From Nitrospirota bacterium (GTDB taxonomy: Bacteria > Nitrospirota > Thermodesulfovibrionia > Thermodesulfovibrionales > Dissulfurispiraceae), in assembly GCA_021847795.1 (NCBI GenBank), contig JAJZPZ010000002.1:1-53909 (forward strand): a stretch of 53,909 nucleotides of DNA. The letters are read 5' to 3'. Below, piece after piece: positions 22,342 to 30,198 of this stretch. A program made the position numbers and the translations under genes. Every line of letters begins with the position of its first letter. Position 1 is the first letter of the stretch. The notes under the pieces are model-generated. The model was not told the DNA's origin. It ran no database searches and was given only the letters and a program-made list of their open reading frames with translations.

Positions 22342-24669
22342 ATGGGCAGTAAAAGGTTCTCTTTAGTCGAATTCTCAGTAGATCATCCGAGGCTTATTGT
22401 GGCGCTGACCATCATCATAACCCTGGTATTCATGACTCAGTTTCCGAAGATAAAGATAGACACGAACCCTAAAAACATGCTGCCCGCCACCTCAGACGTA
22501 AGGGTGTGGAACGATGCGGTGGACAAGAACTTCGGTCTTTACGAGGATATGATCGTGGTCGGGATGGTGAACGAAAAGGGGATTCTCAACAAGGAGAGCC
22601 TTGCCAGGGTCCAGCGGATAACCGATGAAATACTCAGGCTCAAGGGCGTAGCCGCGCGGGATGTAAACAGCTTCCCGACCATCACCAATGTCACTGCTGA
22701 AAACGGCACGCTCAATGTGGCTCCCCTTATGACCGAGGCGCCGAAAAACGATGGCGAGATAGCCGCGCTCCGGAAGATGCTCTATGACAATCCGCTTTTT
22801 ATGAACCGCATTATTTCCAAAGACGGAAAGACCACCGCCATATACGTCCCCCTTGAGAAGGGCTCGAACGGCAAGGAAGTTGCCGACAAGATACGGGAAA
22901 TCGTAAAGAAAGAAAAAGGCGATGAGAAGTATTATGTCGCAGGCGACCCCGTAGCAAGGGACACCTTCGGCGCCGAGATGTTTAAGCTCATGGCGGTATT
23001 CGCACCGATTGCCGGCATGGTCATGCTCCTGGTGAGATATATCATGTTCAGGGATCTCTTCCTCTCCGTCACGCTGATGATGGACGCAATGATCAGCATC
23101 GTCTGGAGCATGGGGCTTCTGATAGCCCTGGGGTTCCCCGTACATATTATGAGCTCGATGGCCCCTGTCTTTTTGATGGCCATTGCGACAGACAGCATCC
23201 ATATCTTCAATGAATTCTATTTCCGCTTCAGGGAAAAAAAGGACAAAAGAGTCGCAATCATCGAGACCATGCAGGCAGTAAGCCGGCCGGTGCGCTATAC
23301 TGCCTTGGCGACCGCTGCCGGGTTTGCAGTGCTCCTATTCATGAATATAGTCCCGGTAAGGGTCTTCGGAGGCCTTATCGCATTCGGCACGGTGATTTTG
23401 CGGGTTTTAAGCTTCAGCTTTATCCCCGCGATGTTCACCTTTGTAAACGAGGGGAAAATAGCGAAAATCGCCCAGGCCGAAGACATCGAATCGAGCAGGA
23501 CATCACAGTTTCTTAAAAAACTTGCCGGACTGGGGATTCATAACCCGAAGGCAACGGTACTTGTCGGGCTGCTGCTTTTTGTCATAGCGAGTGTAGGTAT
23601 ATCAAAAACAGTGGTCAACAACAACATGGTAGGGTGGTTCAAGAAAAACAGCGATATCCGTGTTGCCGATACGGTCATGAACCAGTCGCTCGGAGGCACA
23701 TCTCTGGGGTATGTCGTAGCGCTGTCGAAGGAAGAGGACTTTATTAAAACCCCCGGCGCAATGCGTTATATTGAAGGTCTCCAGCGGCATCTTGAAAAGC
23801 TGCCGGTGGTCGGCAAGACGACTTCGGTAGTCGACTATGTAAAGAGGATAAACCGCGTCATCCATGATGATGATCCGGCATACGACAAAGTGCCCGACAC
23901 CAAAGAGATGATAGGGCAATACCTCTTCCTCTTCAGCATGTCGGCAAAGCCCTCGGATCTCGACAACGTGGTCGATTATCCATTCAAGAAGGCAAATATC
24001 TGGGTGCAGCTTAAGACCTGGGATGCACGGGCTATGGGAAAAGTCATCGAGGCGGTATCCGAGTATCAAAAGGCCAACCCTATCCCAATGGAATTCAAGC
24101 CGGCCGGCATCGCCTATTTCAATCTTGTCTGGAATCACGAAGTGCTGTGGGATATGGTGAAGGGGTTTGTCCTCGCCTTAATAGTTGTTCTGGCGATTCT
24201 TGCACTTGATTTCCGGTCCGTAAAATGGGCGATAGTCGGATACACCCCCCTTCTGTTTACAATCTTTCTCATATACGGAGTTATCGGCTATACGGGCAAG
24301 GATTTCGATATGCCGATATCGGTGCTTTCCTGTCTTTCGCTCGGCATGGCCGTGGATTTCGCCATTCATTTTGTGAGCAGGTTCAGGCAGAGGCTGGCGG
24401 AAGTCAAGGCTTCGGAGGGCAAGGCCCCCAATGAAGCAGCAGTGGCTGATGCGCTCTTATGGACAGCTGCGCGACCGGGCAAAGGGATAATGCGCAATGC
24501 AGTGCTTTTCGCGGCATCCTTTGCCGTCATGATCTTTGCGCCGCTTACGCCTTACATAACGGTCGGCGCCTTCATTGTCAGCATGATGCTGTTGAGTGCG
24601 GTGATGACGATAATTTATCTTCCCGCACTGATCACACTACTGCAAAAAACCCTGCTCAAGGAAGCATAA
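22342..24669 (+). CDS. RND-superfamily (MMPL/HAE3-type) exporter
   Basis: The 775-residue protein has two similar halves, each with one transmembrane helix, a large periplasmic loop and a five-helix bundle. Helix 1 is LIVALTIIITLVFMT. The internal cores SMAPVFLMAIATDSIHIFNEF and CLSLGMAVDFAIHFVSRF hold the Asp residues expected in the proton path. At under 800 residues it is of the HAE3/MMPL type used for lipids and hydrophobic compounds rather than the AcrB type. It follows sqr by 26 bases and leads into LolA-like and porin genes, so it may export a lipid or envelope component. Confidence 0.88.
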   Translation: MGSKRFSLVEFSVDHPRLIVALTIIITLVFMTQFPKIKIDTNPKNMLPATSDVRVWNDAVDKNFGLYEDMIVVGMVNEKGILNKESLARVQRITDEILRLKGVAARDVNSFPTITNVTAENGTLNVAPLMTEAPKNDGEIAALRKMLYDNPLFMNRIISKDGKTTAIYVPLEKGSNGKEVADKIREIVKKEKGDEKYYVAGDPVARDTFGAEMFKLMAVFAPIAGMVMLLVRYIMFRDLFLSVTLMMDAMISIVWSMGLLIALGFPVHIMSSMAPVFLMAIATDSIHIFNEFYFRFREKKDKRVAIIETMQAVSRPVRYTALATAAGFAVLLFMNIVPVRVFGGLIAFGTVILRVLSFSFIPAMFTFVNEGKIAKIAQAEDIESSRTSQFLKKLAGLGIHNPKATVLVGLLLFVIASVGISKTVVNNNMVGWFKKNSDIRVADTVMNQSLGGTSLGYVVALSKEEDFIKTPGAMRYIEGLQRHLEKLPVVGKTTSVVDYVKRINRVIHDDDPAYDKVPDTKEMIGQYLFLFSMSAKPSDLDNVVDYPFKKANIWVQLKTWDARAMGKVIEAVSEYQKANPIPMEFKPAGIAYFNLVWNHEVLWDMVKGFVLALIVVLAILALDFRSVKWAIVGYTPLLFTIFLIYGVIGYTGKDFDMPISVLSCLSLGMAVDFAIHFVSRFRQRLAEVKASEGKAPNEAAVADALLWTAARPGKGIMRNAVLFAASFAVMIFAPLTPYITVGAFIVSMMLLSAVMTIIYLPALITLLQKTLLKEA

Positions 24670-24821
24670 GGGTCGGCTTGCTTATGGAGGCGGCGGACTC
24701 GTACGCACATAGGAGTTTTATCCGACCCGGCAGGCATACTATATCCCCGGGGGAATTCCCGATGGGAGCTTTTGAGATTTGCATGAACATGAAAAAAAGA
24801 ATTTTAAGAGGAGGATCTAAA

Positions 24822-25646
24822 ATGGTTCCGGATGGGAAAAATAAAAAAGCATGCATCTCGCTGGTAATTATGGTTGTGTTTCTGCTGATGTCGGGTGTTT
24901 TTGAAGCACGTGCCATAACGCCGAACGAGGTGATGAAAAAGTCTCAGGGGGCCTTTCTCTATCAGGGCAAGGATTTCAAGGCACGCGTTATGATGAAACT
25001 GATAAGCAAGGGCGGACAGGAAAGGGTAAGGGAACTCACCATGCTGAGGAAGAATTCCGGAGAAGTCGGAGGCAACCAGAAATACTTCATCTACTTCTAC
25101 CAGCCGGCCGATGTAAAGGACATGACCTTTATGGTTTACAAATATCAGGGGAAAGATGCCGACAGGTGGCTTTATGTTCCGGCAATCAACATGGTAAGGA
25201 GGATCGCCGCCCGGGATAAATACTCCAGCTTTGTGGGCTCCGACTTCACCTATGAGGACGTCTCCGGACGGAACCTGGAAGACGATACTCATGCCCTGGT
25301 CAAAGAGGAAAAGGTCGGGGGAAAAGATTGTTATGTAGTCAAAAGTACGCCGAAGGTACAGGATGTGGATTACAGCTACAAGCTCTCCTGGATAGATAAA
25401 ACCAATTTCCTGCCCCTTAAAGAAGAGTATTATGACCGTCGCGGTGAGCTTTACAAGTTATTTTCCGCTGATGAAGTCAAGGAGGTCAAAAGCATCCCTA
25501 CCGTGACCAAAAGGACCATGAAGAATCTCCAGAGCGGTCACAGGACCGAAGTCAGCTATTCGAAAGTCGACTACAATATCGGGATTGAAGACAGTCTCTT
25601 TTCAGAGAGATACCTCAAGCAGCCGCCGAAGAGATGGATTAAATGA
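24822..25646 (+). CDS. LolA-like outer-membrane lipoprotein-sorting protein
   Basis: The 274-residue precursor has a signal peptide (ACISLVIMVVFLLMSGVFEARA). The mature half-barrel domain includes YFIYFYQPADVKDMTFMVYK and DRWLYVPAINMVRRIAARDK, typical of the LolA-like family encoded beside RND exporters. The start at ATG 24822 has GAGGAGG upstream. The ORF-track start at 24459 lies inside the exporter gene and is not plausible. It probably shuttles a lipid or lipoprotein across the periplasm for the adjacent RND pump. It overlaps the porin gene (ATGA). Confidence 0.85.
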   Translation: MVPDGKNKKACISLVIMVVFLLMSGVFEARAITPNEVMKKSQGAFLYQGKDFKARVMMKLISKGGQERVRELTMLRKNSGEVGGNQKYFIYFYQPADVKDMTFMVYKYQGKDADRWLYVPAINMVRRIAARDKYSSFVGSDFTYEDVSGRNLEDDTHALVKEEKVGGKDCYVVKSTPKVQDVDYSYKLSWIDKTNFLPLKEEYYDRRGELYKLFSADEVKEVKSIPTVTKRTMKNLQSGHRTEVSYSKVDYNIGIEDSLFSERYLKQPPKRWIK

Positions 25647-26977
25647 AAAAACAGTATCCGGAAGGCAGAAGCCGGGGCACGGAGAACAGGTTTTATTTTA
25701 CCGCGGACCTGTTTTCCGTCTTACGCGCCCTGCCCCCCGGCTTCTGTCTTCTGTCCGTTGTCTTCTGCTTTCTGGTGTTTTCGGACGTTGCATACGGGAT
25801 CGATACATCTGTGCATGGATTCCTGCAGGGCAACTACTCAATGGACACTGCCGCAAGGAACCCCGACGGCGGCAACTTCAAATGGGCTGAAGAGCGGTTC
25901 CAGCTGAAACTTGATGCCTCGAAAGACCCCTTCCACCTCATGGTGAAGACCGATGCATTTTACAAGCATAACGATGAAAAAGGAGATGTTGAATTAAGAG
26001 AAGGCTATATTGATTACACTGCGGGCAAATGGGATGCAAGGGTCGGAAGGCAAATCATTACGTGGGGGCTTGGGGATTTATTGTTCATCAACGACGTGTT
26101 CCCCAAAGACTACGAGGCTTTCTTTTCCGGCAGGCCGCTCGAATACTTGAAAAAGGGCATTGATGCAGTAAAGGTCGGCCTCTATCCGGAGTTTGCATCT
26201 TTTGAGCTTATCGTTGCACCTTTTTTCGAGCCGAACCGTTTCCCTGACCCGAAAAGATTCCGGCTCTTCGACCCGATGCCGGGAGTAACGGACAGGGAAA
26301 AAGCAAAACCGGCAACAAGCCTCGAAAACACCGAAGCGGCGGTGAGGGCGTACAGGGATGTGGCAGGCTTCGATGCCTCCGTGTATTTCTACAGAGGATT
26401 TTGGAGGCAGCCTTCCATGCTTCCCGACAACCTCCTGGCGCCTTCCCGAATAGCTCTTTTCTACCCTGAACTCAACGTTTACGGGGCAAGCCTTCAGGGG
26501 AGAGCCCTGGACGGCGTGATTAGCCTTGAAGGGGGCTATTATGACTCAAGGCAGGACAGAAAAGGCACAGACTCCCTCATACCGAATTCCCAGACAAGAT
26601 TCCTGGCGGGGTATCAACGGCAGCTGTGGGAGGACTTTACGGCAGGGCTTCAGTATTACGGCGAATACATGCATGATTATGGGGCATACAAAAAAAACCT
26701 GCCGGCAGGATTCCCGCAGGAGAAGAAACTGCACCAGCTTACAACTATACGGCTGACCCAATTCCTGATAAACCAGACACTGAAGCTCTCGCTTTTCACT
26801 TTTTACAGCCCCTCTGACAGGGACTACATGCTGAATCCCGAGATGAAATATAACTTCACCGACCATATATGGGCGGCCCTTGGGGGCAACATTTTCGGGG
26901 GCGGAAAGCCATGGACCCAGTTCGGGCAGCTGGACAAGGATGATAACGTTTATCTCCAGACGAGATACGAGTTTTAG
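25643..26977 (+). CDS. DUF1302-like outer-membrane porin
   Basis: The 444-residue beta-barrel protein has alternating strands such as VHGFLQGNYSMDT, LREGYIDYTAGKWDARVGRQ and ITWGLGDLLFINDVFP, and a C-terminal DNVYLQTRYEF ending in Phe, the outer-membrane sorting signal. It resembles the DUF1302 group that accompanies RND plus LolA-like genes. The N-terminal 45 residues are unusual: an inverted repeat (GGCAGAAGCCGGGG against CCCCCCGGCTTCTG) plus iterated CTTCTGTC units encode the signal peptide CLLSVVFCFLVFSDVAYG. It ends the long sulfur/envelope transcription unit. Confidence 0.8.
   Translation: MKKQYPEGRSRGTENRFYFTADLFSVLRALPPGFCLLSVVFCFLVFSDVAYGIDTSVHGFLQGNYSMDTAARNPDGGNFKWAEERFQLKLDASKDPFHLMVKTDAFYKHNDEKGDVELREGYIDYTAGKWDARVGRQIITWGLGDLLFINDVFPKDYEAFFSGRPLEYLKKGIDAVKVGLYPEFASFELIVAPFFEPNRFPDPKRFRLFDPMPGVTDREKAKPATSLENTEAAVRAYRDVAGFDASVYFYRGFWRQPSMLPDNLLAPSRIALFYPELNVYGASLQGRALDGVISLEGGYYDSRQDRKGTDSLIPNSQTRFLAGYQRQLWEDFTAGLQYYGEYMHDYGAYKKNLPAGFPQEKKLHQLTTIRLTQFLINQTLKLSLFTFYSPSDRDYMLNPEMKYNFTDHIWAALGGNIFGGGKPWTQFGQLDKDDNVYLQTRYEF
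25661..25775. repeat. Inverted and iterated repeat encoding the porin signal peptide
   Basis: GGCAGAAGCCGGGG (25664-25677) and AACAGG pair with CCTGTT and CCCCCCGGCTTCTG (to about 25745). The right arm continues as iterated CTTCTGTCTTCTGTCCGTTG TC units. A closely similar CTTCTGTCCTCTGTTCTCTG sequence encodes part of the LptD signal peptide at 6724-6750. The whole element is translated. Confidence 0.75.
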
Positions 26978-27089
26978 TGATCGGCTTTCATTTGCTTTTC
27001 TTTTCGCGTGCAACCCCGAATTATGCCCAGGTGGTAAATTCCCCTATTCCTTCCTGACCCCGAAGAACCGAAGAATGTGTCCGGACATG

Positions 27090-27353
27090 CTACATCATTT
27101 TTAATGGAAACCGTCCGGGGTGTTCTATAATCTCAATGGTAAGATCTATATCTAAATCCGGCCAGTAAAAATGTCCGGGATGAGGTTGCTCAATATTAAG
27201 AATCTTTCCGACCGGCGCATCTTTAAACCAGGGGAAATCCTCATATGACATAAACAACTCTTTGTCCCCGGCCAAAAGCCACACTCCATTGCCGGAAATA
27301 TGTGTAATCTCAACCCCTGCGGTGGTTTTCCCAGGCGGTTTTAAACTCGTCAT
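27090..27353 (-). CDS. DUF2442-domain protein
   Basis: This 87-residue protein has the DUF2442 pattern: VEITHISGNGVWLL, then ELFMSYEDFPWFKDAPVGKI, and the C-terminal HFYWPDLDIDLTIEII. GAGGTG precedes the ATG. It overlaps the upstream DUF4160 gene by 44 bases. DUF4160-DUF2442 pairs are very widespread and behave like small toxin-antitoxin-style or defence-island modules, but their biochemistry is unknown. Confidence 0.85.
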   Translation of the reverse strand: MTSLKPPGKTTAGVEITHISGNGVWLLAGDKELFMSYEDFPWFKDAPVGKILNIEQPHPGHFYWPDLDIDLTIEIIEHPGRFPLKMM

Positions 27354-27549
27354 AATGCACCTCGATGATGTTTTCTATTTCCTTTAACTGCACCCGTGAT
27401 AGGTTGTGATTTTTCGCCAACTCAATACCCGGGGTCAACCAGAACTTAGCTTCTCCGTCTGAACACACGACATGAACATGCATTCGGGTCTCCTCACGGG
27501 AGAAGAAAAAGAAGCGATACCCTTTTTCTCTTAATATTGTCGGGCTCAT
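27310..27549 (-). CDS. DUF4160-domain protein
   Basis: The 79-residue DUF4160 protein carries the family core MSPTILREKGYRFFFFSREE, MHVHVVCSDGEAKFWL and NHNLSRVQLKEIENII. The internal ATG at 27549 is chosen because conserved sequence begins there; the track start at 27600 adds 17 non-conserved residues. No strong Shine-Dalgarno is visible. It forms a pair with the overlapping DUF2442 gene; the role of the pair is not known. Confidence 0.85.
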   Translation of the reverse strand: MSPTILREKGYRFFFFSREETRMHVHVVCSDGEAKFWLTPGIELAKNHNLSRVQLKEIENIIEVHYDEFKTAWENHRRG

Positions 27550-27643
27550 CTGTTGGTTATATTTTAACGAATAACACTTATTTTTGGTAGCGCAATGCAC
27601 AATTCAAGACGCAACCCCATTTGTCCCTTTACCTCCTTCAAGG

Positions 27644-27669
27644 TAAAAGGGGGAGGCATTTGCCCCCCC
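27644..27669 (-). terminator. Terminator of the arsR2/Cys-rich operon
   Basis: On the minus strand GGGGGGGCAAATGCC is followed by TCCCCC and TTTT, a GC-rich hairpin with a short T run about 13 bases after the stop of the 37-residue Cys-rich gene. Confidence 0.6.
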
Positions 27670-27681
27670 GTGTGCTTTTAA

Positions 27682-27795
27682 CTACTTCTTGGCATCCGTA
27701 CATCCGCAACCGCATCCGCAGCCGGATGTCTTGATTTTACGTACAACAGTGCTTGATGATTCGCTTTTTTTCGTGTCTTTTTTAGTATCTGCCAT
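27682..27795 (-). CDS. 37-residue cysteine-rich GCGCGCGC protein
   Basis: This gene is below the ORF-track cut-off. The ATG at 27793-27795 is preceded by AAAGGAGGTG at ideal spacing, and the frame ends with TAG at 27682. The product begins MADTKKDTKKSESSSTVVRK, then has SGCGCGCGCTDAKK: four Cys alternating with Gly near the C-terminus. Such CxCxCxC strings bind soft metals, or could be modified like a ribosomal peptide; I do not know a family for it. It is the last gene of an operon with a 63-residue CAC protein and an ArsR with CACGC, so metal or sulfur handling is the best inference. A terminator follows. Confidence 0.72.
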   Translation of the reverse strand: MADTKKDTKKSESSSTVVRKIKTSGCGCGCGCTDAKK

Positions 27796-27797
27796 GA

Positions 27798-27989
27798 TTA
27801 TTCACCTCCTTTCCCGGCATTATCAGCCGACTTTAATTTAGTGTTGACTGCTATAAGTTCCGTCTTCAGCTTCTTTTTGTATTCCTTTAAATTTATAAGC
27901 AGTTCCTCTTTGCCCGGCGTTTCCCCTCCACGGCCAGACGTGCAGGCACAATCTCCTTCGGCTCCTGTCGGAATATTTCTTATGCACAT
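27798..27989 (-). CDS. Small CAC-motif protein with coiled-coil tail
   Basis: The 63-residue protein starts MCIRNIPTGAEGDCACTSGR, with three Cys in the first 16 residues. It ends in a Lys/Glu-rich helix (LINLKEYKKKLKTELIAVNTK) similar in pattern to the C-terminal helix of the upstream ArsR (LSEYKKQLEKELKQVEEKIK). AGGAGGG lies a few bases before the ATG. The stop overlaps the ribosome binding site of the 37-residue gene. The shared tail suggests that it could form a heteromeric coil with, or titrate, the repressor. Confidence 0.65.
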   Translation of the reverse strand: MCIRNIPTGAEGDCACTSGRGGETPGKEELLINLKEYKKKLKTELIAVNTKLKSADNAGKGGE

Positions 27990-28048
27990 GGACGCCCTCC
28001 TATTAAGTTTATTCGCATTTACTTATATTAAAAAGAAAAAAATACGGG

Positions 28049-28444
28049 CTATTCTCCCTTTTTTTCACATGCTTTGATCTTTTCTTCCACCTGTTTTAAT
28101 TCTTTCTCAAGCTGTTTCTTATACTCCGACAGGGCCTCTTTCGTTTCGGAGGATTTCCTCTTCCTGCCGAGTTCGCAGCCGCAGGCGCACACTTTTTTCA
28201 ATCCCTGCTGATATTTGTCCAGCTTGTCTTTGTTCAACGAATAATAAATGTAATAGCCTTTTCGTTCATCCGAAACCAGGCCTGCCTGTTTCATTATCCG
28301 GAGATGCTGGGATACTGCGGACTGGCTGACTCCCAATGCCTCGGCTATCGTATTTACAGAAAGCGGCCCCGCCTTGAGCAGTTCAATAATTTTTATTCTG
28401 CTTTCAACCGACAGCACCTTGAAAGATTCCGCCTCGGTTTTCAC
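28049..28444 (-). CDS. ArsR-family repressor with CACGC motif and coiled-coil tail
   Basis: The 131-residue winged-helix regulator has the recognition helix LGVSQSAVSQHLRIMKQAGL and the wing GYYIYYSLN. After the wing comes VCACGCELG, a Cys cluster likely to bind metal, then a long charged helix (EYKKQLEKELKQVEEKIK). The start is GTG 28444, six bases after AAGGAG. A dyad (28457-28476) just upstream is probably its own operator. It leads an operon with two small Cys-rich proteins and is divergent from selD. Confidence 0.88.
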   Translation of the reverse strand: MKTEAESFKVLSVESRIKIIELLKAGPLSVNTIAEALGVSQSAVSQHLRIMKQAGLVSDERKGYYIYYSLNKDKLDKYQQGLKKVCACGCELGRKRKSSETKEALSEYKKQLEKELKQVEEKIKACEKKGE

Positions 28445-28456
28445 ACGAAACTCCTT

Positions 28457-28476
28457 AAGTATAATTTAATATACTT
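28457..28476. promoter_or_regulatory. ArsR operator-like palindrome between arsR2 and selD
   Basis: AAGTATA and TATACTT form a perfect 7-bp dyad around a six-base centre, directly beside the Shine-Dalgarno of arsR2. AT-rich dyads of this kind at this place are typical ArsR autoregulatory sites. Control of the divergent selD, 140 bases away, is possible but not shown. Confidence 0.6.
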
Positions 28477-28618
28477 ATACGCTACATCGGTTGAAACAAA
28501 ATGTCAAGTTTTTTCGGAGCCGGAGGTGGAAACTTCAGATTTACATTCACCTTTCACTTTTACAATCCATTCCTTATAATTAAACATTACAGCCACGAAG
28601 GCAAAGGAGGCAACAGGA

Positions 28619-29665
28619 GTGGATATTAAGCTTACGGAACTTTCAAGCTGCGCGGGTTGAGCGGCGAAATTCAGTCCTTCGGACCTGTCCCACGTGCTGG
28701 GGCAGCTACCTAAAATCATTGATCCGAACGTGCTTGTGGCCACTGCCAATGCGGATGATGCCGGAGTTTACCGCATAAGCGATGATATTGCGGTTGTCCT
28801 AACCACCGACTTTTTTACGCCTATTGTCGACGACCCTTACTGGTTCGGCGCAATTGCCGCGGCAAACGCGCTTTCTGATGTATACGCCATGGGCGGCAAG
28901 CCGGCAGCTGCATTGAATATTGCCATGCTCCCGAACAATCCCGATTTTTTCCCGCTGCTGAAAAAGATCATGCAGGGCGGCATAGACAAGATGGCCGAAG
29001 CAGGGGTGCCTATCATAGGGGGGCATACCATAAGGGATAAAGAGCCGAAATATGGGTTTACTGTTATGGGAACCATCCACCCTGACAGGATTCTCGACAA
29101 CTCAAAGGCCCGGCCCGGAGATGCCCTGGTCCTCACAAAACCTATTGGAACCGGGATTATTGCAACCGGCGTAAAAGCAGGCCTCTGCAGCAGTGCCGTA
29201 ATAGAGTCCTTCACGCAGACGATGGCAACGCTCAACAAAAGGGCCGGCGAACTCATGCTCGAGATCGGGGTCAGCACGGCAACGGACATAACAGGGTTCG
29301 GACTTCTCGGGCATCTTCATGAAGTGCTTTCCGCAAGTGACTGCCGGGCGCAACTCTCTGCAAGCCGCATGCCCTTTTTCGAAGAGGCTGTCAGGCTTGC
29401 CGGGATGAATGTCATTCCCGGAGGCACCATAGACAATTTCAAAAACTACAGCCAATACATTGAGTGGAGCGAAGATGTGCCGGACACGCGGAAGATATTG
29501 ATGAATGATGCCCAGACATCCGGCGGACTTCTCATCTTTGTGCCGGCAGATAAAAAGGATGCGCTCATTGGCGCCCTTCGGAAGGAAAACATCCCGGCAG
29601 CTCATGTAGGGGATGTCGTCGATAAAGGCTCGCGCGGCAACAAGCGGATATTCGTGGACGCGTGA
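28619..29665 (+). CDS. selD: Selenophosphate synthase SelD, selenocysteine form (TGA at codon 14)
   Basis: SelD makes selenophosphate from selenide and ATP for Sec-tRNA and selenouridine synthesis. The ORF track begins at a GTG at 28694, after the true N-terminus. Upstream in the same frame GTG 28619, eight bases after AAAGGAGG, begins VDIKLTELSSCAG-U-AAKF, with TGA (28658-28660) at the position of the catalytic Cys/Sec of the family (SCAG[C/U]). A small stem-loop (CAG-TCC-TTC-GGA-C-CTG) follows and may serve as SECIS. Downstream, MLPNNPDFF, GGHTIRDKEPKYGFTVMGT and TDITGFGLLGHL are standard SelD blocks. The full length of 348 residues is normal. The gene shows that the organism decodes UGA as Sec. 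Confidence 0.95.
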
Positions 29666-29958
29666 TGTCTCCGGCCTTTTCCCTATTCCTTCTTTCCGTC
29701 GGGGCAGCAGTCGGGTTTCTCTCAGGACTGCTGGGGATCGGGCTCTTCTCCTCTTCAGCCGGGCTTGCCGGAAAGGTAGCTACTGCGCAGGTCCCTTTTC
29801 ATATGGCATGGCCCCCTCGTTCTCGGGGCAATCCCCCTGGCACGCCTCGGCGGACTGGTCGGGAAAAGCGCAAAAACGCAATCCAATCCCTGCGCTGGCT
29901 GCTCGCCCTGATTATCCTTGCAACCGCGATAAAGGTCTGGTACGGCATTTTCCTGTAA
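29662..29958 (+). pseudogene. Degraded TauE/SafE-family transporter gene
   Basis: The first 30 codons (AFSLFLLSVGAAVGFLSGLLG) are the start of a TauE/SafE permease and the last 22 (LRWLLALIILATAIKVWYG) are its final membrane helix. About two thirds of the family's usual 240-260 residues are missing. The middle runs in the wrong frame: a second frame reads PLVLGAIPLARLGGLVGKSA, the expected internal sequence. An internal deletion plus a frameshift is the simplest explanation. The start overlaps the selD stop. TauE proteins export sulfur oxyanions or sulfoacetate. Confidence 0.7.
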
Positions 29959-30108
29959 TCCTTTGTTTTTCTTGGCAAATATTTTTATAGACTCCCCTGT
30001 GCAAATCGTATAATATATATTTACCTTTTTGGATACCCTGCAAGCCCGGCAAAGCAGGAGGAGGCACAAAAATACAATAGGCACATAAACCCTTCGCCCA
30101 TAAAATCC

Positions 30109-30138
30109 TTGACAAGAAATCCATTTTTACTGTATGAT
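30109..30138 (+). promoter_or_regulatory. Promoter of speD
   Basis: TTGACA (30109-30114) and TATGAT (30133-30138) are separated by 18 bases. The match to sigma-70 boxes is strong, about 60 bases before the speD start codon. It is followed by a leader palindrome. Confidence 0.7.
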
Positions 30139-30152
30139 TTATAGCTTAAGGT

Positions 30153-30179
30153 AAGGAGCATATGCTCCTTCGATTCTAA
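30153..30179 (+). promoter_or_regulatory. speD leader: 18-bp palindrome containing a five-codon ORF
   Basis: AAGGAGCATATGCTCCTT is a perfect palindrome. Its left half is a Shine-Dalgarno, and the embedded ATG opens a tiny frame, MLLRF, ending with TAA at 30177-30179. The hairpin would hide the Shine-Dalgarno and ATG together. The arrangement suggests leader-based control, but it is unproved. Confidence 0.4.
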
Positions 30180-30198
30180 ACTGAATGGGGGTAGTGAA

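Noticed and set aside
24459-24821. N-terminal extension of the LolA-like ORF in the track
   Set aside because: It lies in another frame of the RND gene; the real start at 24822 has GAGGAGG and a signal peptide.
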